Shown piece by piece: positions 1 to 7,212 of a stretch of DNA of 21,639 bases. The position numbers and the translations under genes were made by a program. Source of the DNA: Saccoglossus kowalevskii (taxonomy: Eukaryota; Hemichordata; Enteropneusta; Harrimaniidae); contig NW_003107096.1 in NCBI RefSeq assembly GCF_000003605.2, forward strand, positions 215,228 to 236,866. The letters are read 5' to 3'. Numbering within the stretch: position 1 is the stretch's first letter; each line of letters starts with the position of its first letter. The notes below the pieces were generated by a model, which saw nothing but the letters and a program-made list of their open reading frames with translations, ran no database searches and was not told where the DNA came from.

Positions 1-226
1 CACAATTTGTAAAAATGTCGAAGTTCGACCTGCAGTTTCACCTAGTTTCCCGGTCGATCGCGTTGTTTCAAAGTTCTATTACGACAAACGTGGACAATGA
101 CATTCTCAATTTCCCCACTGTAGCACATTCCCAATGAATGAAAGATACAACAATTTTACGTAAATATTAATTTATTTTCAGAGAATTACAAGATGTCTTG
201 ACGTCGTTGACAACGCGATATCAATG

Positions 227-331
227 CCACTCGCACTATGTACATTTTAGCACTAGATCTAGTGCCATTTTAGCACTAGATCTAGTAGTTTTTCGGATTA
301 GTGCTACTAGCACTAACCACTCGCACTATGT
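227..331. repeat. Palindromic tandem motif inside a longer direct repeat
   Basis: A 21-bp unit (CATTTTAGCACTAGATCTAGT) occurs at 243-263 and again at 266-286, giving a 23-bp period. Each copy contains the palindrome ACTAGATCTAGT, which extends to a perfect 14-bp palindrome CACTAGATCTAGTG in the first copy (251-264). The pair is bracketed by a second direct repeat, CCACTCGCACTATGT, at 227-241 and 317-331. The arrangement looks like a small local duplication or part of a repeat family. No coding function is seen. Confidence 0.75.
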
Positions 332-993
332 CCATTTCGACACATTTACATACCTCCATAATTTGTCTGATTAAATCTAATAAAAATATAACATATTGCC
401 CAAAAGGATTTGAAATTACAAATTGAATCAAAACAGTATATTGGTGGATAGAGTTTTGAGGTATCACACAAAAAATGGCGGGAATACACAACTTCAATCG
501 TGGGGATAATGATTCGCCATTACCAAAAAAATATCCTATCCCCCATTATAGTTACATGGTTTAGCTGGGAAAATTTGTCAAACCGATTTTTAATGACAAT
601 ATCTAAAGACATACACTTAAACAATATATTTCCGGATACGTTCACGCCAATATAAAACAGACTACCGATTCTGACGTTTTATTCATTCAAGAATTTGGAA
701 CGATGACATGTAATACACTTCTAATAGTGGTATTTTTTAGCGGGGCTTCATTCACCAAATTTTATCAAATTGATCATGTTTGCCAACAATGTTCATTTTA
801 GTTTCAGCGTCATAGCATGACACTGTGCTTGTGATTTAGTACAAAAACACTGGTGGCATGAATGTCATTTAATTGATGTAGACGTCAGGTTTCAAACATA
901 AATCATTCGATTATTTCTCAGATAAATATATGGCGGGTGCCGCATGTGAAGGAATGTGTCTTCACTCAGGACATACAATCCGTGGTTTATGGT
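332..993. other. Non-coding stretch, nothing recognised
   Basis: AT-rich sequence with stops in all frames. A 71-codon open frame on the minus strand at 282-497 has no family signature and overlaps the palindromic repeat. I see no gene here. Confidence 0.5.
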
Positions 994-1441
994 GCCATTC
1001 GTTTATTCTTTTTTATAATGCGTTAACGAATTTGTAATTAAGGCAAATTCCAAATGTTGAAAACGGTGCACAAGTATACTAAAACACCATTATTTTGCTT
1101 TTTCGTTTATTACTTTTGACTGATCATCTCTGGACGAACTTTTCATAACTTTATGACTTGTAAAATTGAAAATTGATAACTTGGAAGCAAATTTTGATGA
1201 AGACAACTTTGCGTTCAATATACCATAATTCACCGTCATTAGATTTGTTTAAGTCTATTGTTGTGAAGGAAATCGAATAAACGAATGGCTACAAGATGCA
1301 CCTCGGGATGCATTAATCTCAAAATTGGTAATAAATGAAACTAAATATTAATGTTTTAGAAAACCTTAGAAATTTAGAATTTGGCATTTTCTCCCAATCT
1401 TAAGTTTGTTAATACATTATACAATAGAATAAACGAATGGC
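994..1441. repeat. Three copies of a 15-mer, one inverted
   Basis: GAATAAACGAATGGC is present at 1275-1289 and 1427-1441, and its exact reverse complement at 994-1008. The inverted pairs span about 296 bp (994-1289) or 448 bp (994-1441). This could be terminal repeats of a small non-autonomous DNA element or the debris of one. Similarity stops almost at the ends of the 15-mer and I see no clear target-site duplication. Confidence 0.5.
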
Positions 1442-2069
1442 AATCAAAACGTAGCCACTAACACAAAACAAATACACAGTAAGGCACATAATGAACACAA
1501 AACAATATTGAAATGATTAAATAAATGGGATAGCTGAATATTCCCAAAGTCTAATTTTAAAAAGTCCCCTATGTCTGAGACAATTTTTTGCAAACAACTC
1601 ATGTCCAGCAGTTTCCCCTATGTCGGATGGACAGAATTCTAATTATACTACAATAACTCGATTTGTTGCTGTGTTTATGCAGTTTACGACACAAATATTT
1701 AATTAATACATGTTATTTGCACAAGTTTAACTGTATCTAAAAGTCCTTTGAGATACTATGACCCAACGCAGCAAAACAACTCGTCTTTTCTCTCAACGCC
1801 ACGCAATGACAGAGGATGACAACACATGATTTACTGGACCAAAAGGCAAGCAATCTGAATATTTCATAAATATTATCTTAATGCAAAAACAAACTACATT
1901 AGTACATTGTCTTAAATTGATATTATCCGTGGCTGGGATATAATAAGTACATATTGTAATACACAGATGTAATTGGTGTACAAATGTATATATTTTTCAT
2001 GTTGTAACGCCAAAGTCTCTTTTTTAAAACAGTATTTTTTTTTTTGATAATGATTACACTTTTTATTTA
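1442..2069. other. Non-coding stretch, nothing recognised
   Basis: Very AT-rich, with many short homopolymer runs (a T-run around 2034-2045) and stops in all frames. If the retroelement relic to the right was once complete, its 3' end and downstream LTR would have lain here, but no LTR boundary or second LTR copy is recognisable. Confidence 0.45.
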
Positions 2070-2156
2070 ACTATCACACTGAGTGTTGAATATCTTTATA
2101 TCAGCTTGCACAAGAACAACCCGGCTAGCACTGGCATCTACTAACAAAGAAAATTG
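2070..2156 (-). pseudogene. RNase H fragment of the retroelement
   Basis: The minus-strand frame starting at 2156 reads FSLLVDASASRVVLVQAD, which matches the start of the RT-linked RNase H domain of Ty3/Gypsy elements (pattern F.L.VDAS..G.GAVL.Q.D). One or two residues around the usual glycine/alanine are missing. The catalytic-type Asp in VDAS is retained. It continues with IKIFNTQ, comparable to the family's YFSKKFN.HQ, before a stop. Only about 29 codons survive, and roughly 300 bp expected between this and the RT palm are absent. Confidence 0.7.
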
Positions 2157-2349
2157 TTAATAAAAACATGGTGTACAGAGAACTTGTACCGTATATAAAT
2201 AAAGATTCAACCTTATAACAGTTGTTGACATATTTTTATTTTTTTAGTAAATTTGTGAGTGGTCTGAGACCGGATATTCAATAATGCATTTTATTTATTT
2301 TATGTATTATTAATAGCCAATAACCTGACCCATTATACATACCTATAAT

Positions 2350-2795
2350 TATATACGGCTCAACATTACTTAAGTCACCTAAACAAGCATTCATCATTTT
2401 TGCGAAATGTAGATTGGATATTTGTCATACCGAACGGCATCACCCACAACTGGTACAATGCGTCAAGAGTTTTCAAATGCATATTTTGCCCCTCCACCAA
2501 CGGAACACCGCAATAACATTTCGATTTTGTCATACGTATTTGGCGTTGCTTACCCTGTCAATACAATCATTCATGATTCTTGTTATGAGGTAATAATCTG
2601 TTTTTGTCGCCACATTTATTTTGAATTCGGTACCAAAACACAAAGCGAAGCCCCGTTAATCTGGCTAGATTCAATATTATTGTTATCCAGCACATACTCG
2701 GTCTGTATGCAGATTCAGAAGGATTTACTCGATTTGGGTTATATGCTTGATCGGTCTTCCATTGCTTATTTCAATATAGTAAATTATGGTAGTTA
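2350..2795 (-). pseudogene. Ty3/Gypsy reverse transcriptase relic
   Basis: RT motifs appear in order on the minus strand. RPIKH is the family's PIKQ-type motif before the fingers. SSQINGASLCVLVPNSK corresponds to PSQSNW.SPCVLVPK. FKINVATKTDYYLITRI corresponds to FRKVN.VTK.DSYPLPRI, followed by DCIDRVSNAKYV. WVMPFGMTNIQSTFRK is the MPFG motif region, and MMNACLGDLSNVEPYI leads up to the usual catalytic YIDD. The reading hops frame at least four times (for example near 2640 and 2480, and at an A-run near 2400), and in-frame stops occur. The YIDD aspartates are gone: sequence after PYI is unrelated. Any plus-strand open frame here (2422-2796) is an antisense artefact of this relic. Confidence 0.85.
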
Positions 2796-2897
2796 GCTAA
2801 AGATGTCTGACAATAAGCATTCATAATTTATTATTAATTTTACCAGACCACCCCTTCTTACACTATTTAAATGGCGTAGTTTTTCATCCAGATTATG
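2796..2897 (-). pseudogene. Integrase-RT linker of the retroelement
   Basis: A continuous minus-strand frame of 34 codons reads HNLDEKLRHLNSV, then a basic stretch, then LLSDIFS. From memory of fish and invertebrate Gmr1-type polyproteins, a segment of the form L.NLE..+.HL..V.R..+..L.....LFSD+P.+T directly precedes the RT domain. Its presence between the integrase tail and the RT argues that the two domains belong to one element rather than being two unrelated insertions. The frame ends at a stop just before the RT start. Confidence 0.65.
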
Positions 2898-2918
2898 TGG
2901 TGTTACTGTATTAGTTTG

Positions 2919-2937
2919 CAACAACAACAACAACAAC
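2919..2937 (+). repeat. (CAA)6 microsatellite
   Basis: Six CAA units plus a final C. It lies inside the retroelement relic between the integrase tail and the linker, so it probably expanded after the element died or within a variable linker. Confidence 0.9.
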
Positions 2938-2978
2938 TTGTTGGACTTTGTCTCTAAATTACTATATTAACTTTTTAT

Positions 2979-3800
2979 ATAAACTTTATAAATGTCTATG
3001 TGATACAATTGTGTAGCTTTTCTACGATTTAGAGTTTCTTTACATATTACACATTATTTAGGTTTTTTGATAGCTGTATGTGATATCGAGCCATCGGTGT
3101 ATTGCCTTAAATTTGCAATAATAGTGAAACCATGTCACCACAACTGAATGGACAGAAAAGCAGATTGGCTTATGCCATTACAAAAGCATGATTAAACCGA
3201 TTTCTAAACTTCGGCACATAGTCAAATTTTATCATCAACAACTTAATAAATAGACTAAAAGATCTGATCTGATTCTCTCACTGCCATACTACTTGCTGAA
3301 ACAAGTCAGAATCGTCGTCAGACTGTATTTTAGTGATTCTATAGAAGCAAAAAAATGTATTAAAGCGTTTGAAATGTTGGAAGCAATAATATTAGTATGG
3401 CTCCTAGAAATCATGCAGCAGCACACAAAACGGTTTTTAGATATGGATTACCAAATTTTGTCTTGTGCTATCACACGCCCACCTGAGATGTTCTTTTGTT
3501 CTGTTTCGCCGTTTGTTATTATTTTTCTATATATGTATTGTCATTGTCCGCCACTAAACGTTTGCATATTGTATCATTGGTTTGTCACAATTGCCGTTGA
3601 GCAATGGTTCCACATGGTCGATAAGAAATACAGCAAAATGCTTCCTCGGAAGCTAAGATACCGTTCAATGAGACGATAATTTTTTTATTGGGTTTTCCCA
3701 TCTTTTGGCAAACATGGCAAGTTTGTAATTGTTCACATGTATCATTTGCTCAAAGTATACTTATTTTGGTAAAATGAATTTGCGCGGTTTTTGCGCTGTC
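2979..3800 (-). pseudogene. Ty3/Gypsy integrase relic
   Basis: Read on the minus strand. The zinc-finger end is QTCHVCQKMGKPNKK (near 3725-3690), the C-x2-C half of the HHCC finger followed by the family's GKPN motif; the His half is only faintly visible (SAKTAQIHF, 3797-3771). LASEEAF corresponds to the P.FEEPF segment leading to the first catalytic Asp, which is not preserved. KIQSDDDSDLFQQVVWQ (near 3320-3270) matches the second core motif, Q(S/T)D.G.NF....F..V. Then QIRS, DYVPKFRNRFNHAF (the C-terminal DYV..FR.R...A helix), PMARYH and QLSKNLNNV, and finally RRKATQLYHIDIYKVY, equivalent to the DRRK...CHINMLKPY tail. Multiple stops and frameshifts make it non-functional. The plus-strand open frame at 3293-3679 is its antisense shadow. 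Confidence 0.82.
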
Positions 3801-4408
3801 ATATTCGGAATGATTTGGAGCAGCAATAAATGCCGACCATTTAATTGATAAAAATCGTGTCCAGTATATGATGTTAAATGGTCGAACTTATAGAGAAATC
3901 AGTCTCGTATTGTAAAGCATGTTTCCGGGAAGGAGAGGTATCGAGGTGGCGTGGCGTGGTGAGTAGATTTCCTCCCGGAATGCCGAGTTGGGCTTCGGTA
4001 CCGAGAGGGAGGCGGTGAATATAGTGTCGAGCGACCAACATAGTAAACCAAACTTGCGATACTGGTGCAGACGACTATGGTCGAACAACTATGATGAAAT
4101 TGTTTTTGCGTATCTGTTAATCGACTTAATTAGCTGATTACTAGCGAACGGCTGTGTTATGTCTGTCATCGTTTCAGCCCATTTGAGGTTCTGAACGGAA
4201 CTTGGTTCAGTGATTTGGAAATAATTACGAGATAACCGTCGCTATTCGGACTACTATTTCTGACAGTTAGTATTCGCAGTTATTAATACAGTGAACGATT
4301 AATCAAAAGATATGACGTGTTCAGTACTTAGTGTAATTGGCTTTATGATTGAAGGTTACGCCTTAGAGTGTTTTTACTGCTTTGTAATTGGTTAAGGTTT
4401 TGAAAGTG

Positions 4409-4414
4409 AATAAA
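4409..4414 (+). terminator. Poly(A)-signal-like AATAAA with GT-rich downstream element
   Basis: AATAAA is followed within 25 bases by GTTGTTTTAGTTGGTCTTGG, a typical GT-rich downstream element. In an LTR this would mark the U3/R end. On its own AATAAA is common in AT-rich DNA. Confidence 0.35.
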
Positions 4415-4427
4415 GTTGTTTTAGTTG

Positions 4428-4449
4428 GTCTTGGCGAGTACACCAAGAC
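4428..4449 (+). repeat. 7-bp perfect stem-loop
   Basis: GTCTTGG (4428-4434) and CCAAGAC (4443-4449) are perfectly inverted around an 8-base loop. The stem shares its GTCTTGG word with the 11-bp repeats that follow. Confidence 0.7.
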
Positions 4450-4469
4450 AGACGCAGTACAGTCTAGAG

Positions 4470-4535
4470 AGTCTTGGGCGAGTCTTGACGCAGTCTAAAG
4501 GCAGTCTTGAGTCAGCCTTTCGATAGTCTTTGGGA
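4470..4535 (+). repeat. Six tandem 11-bp repeats (AGTCTTG-type)
   Basis: Units start at 4470, 4481, 4492, 4503, 4514 and 4525, exactly 11 bases apart: AGTCTTGGGCG, AGTCTTGACGC, AGTCTAAAGGC, AGTCTTGAGTC, AGCCTTTCGAT and AGTCTTTGGGA. The first five or six bases are conserved and the rest drifts. A further AGTCTAGAG at 4461 precedes the array by 9 bases. The constant period with conserved heads is close to one DNA helical turn and could present a repeated protein-binding site on one face. Confidence 0.85.
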
Positions 4536-5071
4536 CTTTTTTCCAGGGCGCTGTGTTTATAGAGTGCTCAAAAGACCGACTAAGACGAGAGTAGAAACGT
4601 ATTTCGTTGTGTGTGTCTTATTTGACTGTAAAGTTTAAGTGACTTTCCCGATCCCGTACCTCAAGGAGATATAGCTGACCGAGACGAGTTTCCCCCCTGA
4701 CACGTGTGGAGAACCCCACGAGGCCGAAGAATTAACCCTCTCATACAACCATGAAAAATAAATGGCAGGACTTTGGTATTGCACATTCAGCGCAGAAATA
4801 AAAGACACGCCAACAGATAGACAACTAATCATTCTATTATTGGTCACATGTACCACGGATCATTTCCACGTCCTTTGTAAACACCACATACACGATGTGC
4901 CGCCATCTAATGACGGAATTAGCGGCTTCGTCTGTGCACAATCAGCGTCAACTTCATGAGAGAAACACGAAACACTTGCTAAGCCAGACCGACTGGTGGC
5001 GCCCTACTATTTTATCAATAACCAAATATACTATTATCTTGTTCCCGTATTGGACATTTGTTTATTTGCAG

Positions 5072-5252
5072 TAATTTCCAATTCTACGCCAGGTCCTTAG
5101 TAATTAATGATTCCACGTATTTATTTGGCCGTTATTTGACAGACGTAAAATGCCATAATGTTAATTCGCGGAAATTTAAACACAATGATACTGATAATGA
5201 ATTAAAAATTTGCCAAAAAATACTAAATTTGATATCCCATGGAAATAATTGA
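5072..5252 (+). CDS. Candidate 3'-terminal exon, unknown protein
   Basis: A strong acceptor-like tract, TTTGTTTATTTGCAG, ends at 5071. The frame that continues across it runs about 60 codons (NFQFYARSL..., ending ...LISHGNN) to a stop at 5250-5252. The residues look protein-like: mixed charged and hydrophobic, two Cys, one N-glycosylation-type NDS and one NDT. I recognise no family. No partner exon upstream could be joined, and the sequence before the acceptor is the GC-rich island. It could equally be a chance frame after a chance acceptor. Confidence 0.22.
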
Positions 5253-5641
5253 AATCAAAATATCTGGCAATATATTAAGTTTTGCGTCGCATGCACACGA
5301 TTGAAATATCATATAAAATGGGCCTAATATACTAAAGTTGTATTTATTTAATTGTAAGAACGAGTTTACATCCTGGAATTGCCACGATGTACTACGGATC
5401 GAATATGACGAGGATTGTAAACAACGCGATTTTTAGTTATAACTGCGTGCCATAATATTGCCTCAAAACCAGTTGAATAAAAAATTTATCAAATGCATTA
5501 ATTACATGCATTACAATTGTGTTAACTGAACAATAGCTGCGGGAATCAAATGCAATTGCACGTAATGCCCAGAAATAACAAATCCAATCGTTTTAACACG
5601 TTGAAATAAAAATATTTTGAACATTCGTATAATTAATAAAT

Positions 5642-5830
5642 ATGAATTTTGTAATTATTGTAACATTATGTTCAACAGCACAAACAATTAATAAAACTAT
5701 CAGGAGTTGGGATAACGAGCTTGTGTATTTTAAACGAAAAACGACAGATCCTTTCAGAGATTCAATTAATTTTATTCCAAATGGCCTTTTTCCTTATCAG
5801 TATAGTTTTGTACGCATTGCATTAAAATAA
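5642..5830 (+). pseudogene. Possible N-terminal piece of a tyrosine phosphatase domain
   Basis: A 62-codon frame. Residues 47-59 read NGLFPYQYSFVRI, resembling the conserved entry motif of classical protein tyrosine phosphatase domains (N.(I/L)(L/V)PYD(H/Y)SRV.L), with Gln where Asp is usual and Phe where Arg is usual. The preceding residues (ELVYFKRKTTDPFRDS) are where the family has its N-terminal helices. An AG at 5702-5703 could be the true exon start, with the apparent hydrophobic start MNFVIIVTLC then being intronic. The phosphatase reading gains weight because the next motif of the family (DYINAS) seems to occur 0.8 kb downstream on the same strand. The substitutions suggest a divergent or dead copy. 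Host gene fragment or chance similarity remain possible. Confidence 0.3.
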
Positions 5831-6666
5831 TGTTTGTATATTTTGTTTATATATGTATTAACCGTGTTCATTGCAGGTTTTGACTTGGTCCAATTCATTT
5901 CACAGACAACGTGTTTGATGCACTTGTACAGTGTACATCTCACATTATTAATTTGTTAAATTTTACAGATAATTATCAAGGACAACATTTATCACTGAAT
6001 GCAGAAGAAAACACTACAAATGTATTAGACATGTAGATCTAACTATGGTTACTCAAATTACATATATATCAATTGAATATAATGTCCTTGATTGGATTGA
6101 ATATACATGTACCTTGCCAACGCAGTGCGCCATCGCAGGGTTAACAATGGCCAGCATGTTCTGTGAAATTGTTTTGTGTAATTTTAACGGTTTTCATTAT
6201 GCATGTCAGCAGACGCAAAATAACTGTGCTAGTTCACAGAACAGGAATCAGTCTAGACATCAATTACCGGCTCGACATGGGGTACAATCGTTCAAGTCAC
6301 AATGCGTATTCATTCAACTTGTGAAAAACCGGGGTAGGCGGTCTCATAAATGGCTGATTATAAAATCGACCCCCTCTTTCTGCCATGAGCCGCGTGTACG
6401 TGTCCTTTAACCCATCTATTTAGGTGTTGACGTGTGACACTGCCTTAATATTATTTCATTTACATATGAGACATTATAGGCATCATATGTACGATAGTTT
6501 CTTATTGTGTCGTATGGCATTATAATAATATTGCAATGTACTGAATGAATACGTGTTTGATATCCTTGGTTTTATATGACAAACATCTACCCAACTGGCT
6601 CTGGATTTACAGTTATTCATGCAGAACATTTTATTTAATTGAAACTTTTGCAATAATTCTTTCTAG
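5831..6666 (+). other. Intron-like stretch with unassigned open frames
   Basis: If the two phosphatase-like pieces belong together this is the intron between them. Acceptor-like tracts end at 5876 (GTGTTCATTGCAG) and 5968 (AAATTTTACAG); the second is followed by a short frame (NYQGQHLSLNAEENTTNV) that stops after about 22 codons. A 121-codon frame at 6045-6410 has no recognisable motif and atypical composition. I do not call it a gene. Confidence 0.3.
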
Positions 6667-6745
6667 AGGAACAGACTACATCAACATCAGCTTTATGCAG
6701 ACTGCACATATATAACATTTATTGCCCCAGTGAAATTCGAACAGG
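6667..6745 (+). pseudogene. Broken tyrosine phosphatase exon (DYINAS region)
   Basis: The 79-base segment is bracketed by a good acceptor (GCAATAATTCTTTCTAG, ending 6666) and a near-perfect donor (AACAGG/GTAAGTA, GT at 6746-6747... read as GT at 6746-6747 with exon end 6745). From 6668 it reads GTDYINISFMQ, close to the hallmark (S/T)DYINAS(Y/F)(I/M) of classical protein tyrosine phosphatases. That frame hits a stop at 6713. In a different frame the exon ends CPSEIRTG, matching the family's (A/T)QGP.E.T..DFWRM position just downstream. The distance between the two motifs is about six residues short, so a deletion plus frameshift inside the exon is the simplest reading. No catalytic loop (HCSAG.GR) exon was found in the window. 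Confidence 0.38.
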
Positions 6746-7169
6746 GTAAGTACTTCAGCTGATCTTATGATTTGTTATGATCTAGCAAGTACTGCATGGC
6801 TTCCATTTTGGTAGTTATGTAAAAAAATATTGTATGTATATATCTCATGGAAATGACAACCAATCAAATTCACGAATTACAGGATATACAGATTACAATC
6901 TATATATACCTCCTGTCATATTCGCATGTATACCTTCTTTCCTTATTTACGCCAACAGCTTGTCAACGGGACACGGTATGCACCAATATGCTCGCAATAA
7001 ATAGTTTGCCATGTTTGCCTTCAATATTTGAGAGACAACTAACGTTTTATATCGACTTTGCTTTATTTTTAGTCGCTCTTGCTTGCCGCGAGTTTCGTCA
7101 ATTCACTTCGGCTGCACGCTTTGAGACATTCGATTCGTGCTTGCGTAATTCGAATTCGTCACTGTGCAT

Positions 7170-7199
7170 CACGCCTGTATATGCCACGCCTGTATATGT
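7170..7199 (+). repeat. Tandem 15-mer, two copies
   Basis: CACGCCTGTATATGC (7170-7184) is followed directly by CACGCCTGTATATGT (7185-7199), one mismatch. It is a small tandem duplication inside an open frame (6847-7212) that otherwise has no family resemblance. Confidence 0.85.
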
Positions 7200-7212
7200 A
7201 AATGTATTGTAG

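Larger units (their letters stand above)
2070..3800 (-). mobile_element. Decayed Ty3/Gypsy-type retroelement with integrase before RT (Gmr1-like order)
   Basis: On the minus strand, in transcription order (falling coordinates), one can read integrase (3800-2979), a conserved linker (2897-2796), reverse transcriptase (2795-2350) and a fragment of the RT-attached RNase H (2156-2070). All parts are broken by stops and frameshifts but stay in order, and the joins are tight. Canonical Ty3/Gypsy elements have RT-RNase H before integrase. Integrase first combined with Gypsy-type RT is the arrangement known for Gmr1-like elements, first described in cod and found in other marine animals. Most of the RT thumb/connection region between 2350 and 2156 is missing. 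Gag, protease and LTRs were not found. The element is dead; the family assignment rests on domain order and motifs, not on alignment. Confidence 0.8.
3890..4990 (+). promoter_or_regulatory. GC-richer island with AATAAA and phased repeats; possible LTR or promoter/5' UTR
   Basis: This stretch is visibly richer in G+C and CpG than its surroundings. It contains AATAAA (4409-4414) followed by a GT-rich run, a 7-bp stem-loop (4428-4449), and an array of 11-bp repeats (4470-4535). Near the right edge, TGGTGGCGCCC (4992-5002) faintly resembles a primer-binding site. Taken together the layout would fit the U3-R-U5 of a plus-strand LTR, or alternatively a host CpG-rich promoter. No second LTR copy exists in the window and no convincing TGT...ACA ends were located. 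The open frames inside (minus 3888-4088, minus 4635-4856, plus 4762-4959) have no family resemblance. Confidence 0.35.

Noticed and set aside
282-497. Minus-strand frame containing GQYVIFLLDL, similar to the LINE motif GQYVILFLLDLSAAFD
   Set aside because: Only a short string matches; flanking residues share nothing with the LINE RT, and the frame overlaps the palindromic repeat. Treated as coincidence.
2422-2796. 124-codon plus-strand frame
   Set aside because: It is the antisense of the Gypsy RT relic, whose motifs read in order on the minus strand.
3293-3679. 128-codon plus-strand frame with hydrophobic segments
   Set aside because: It is the antisense of the integrase relic.
4992-5002. 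TGGTGGCGCCC as a definite retroelement primer-binding site
   Set aside because: The sequence just before it does not end in the usual CA of an LTR and no matching tRNA end can be named; kept only as a weak hint within the island.
6045-6410. 121-codon plus-strand frame starting with ATG
   Set aside because: No recognisable motif, low-complexity polar stretches, and no splice or promoter context. It could be part of a repeat; not enough to call a gene.
6847-7212. 121-codon plus-strand frame; a different frame after an AG at 6881-6882 reads GYTDYNLYIPP
   Set aside because: Neither frame shows a family pattern, and the end of the frame is a simple tandem 15-mer.
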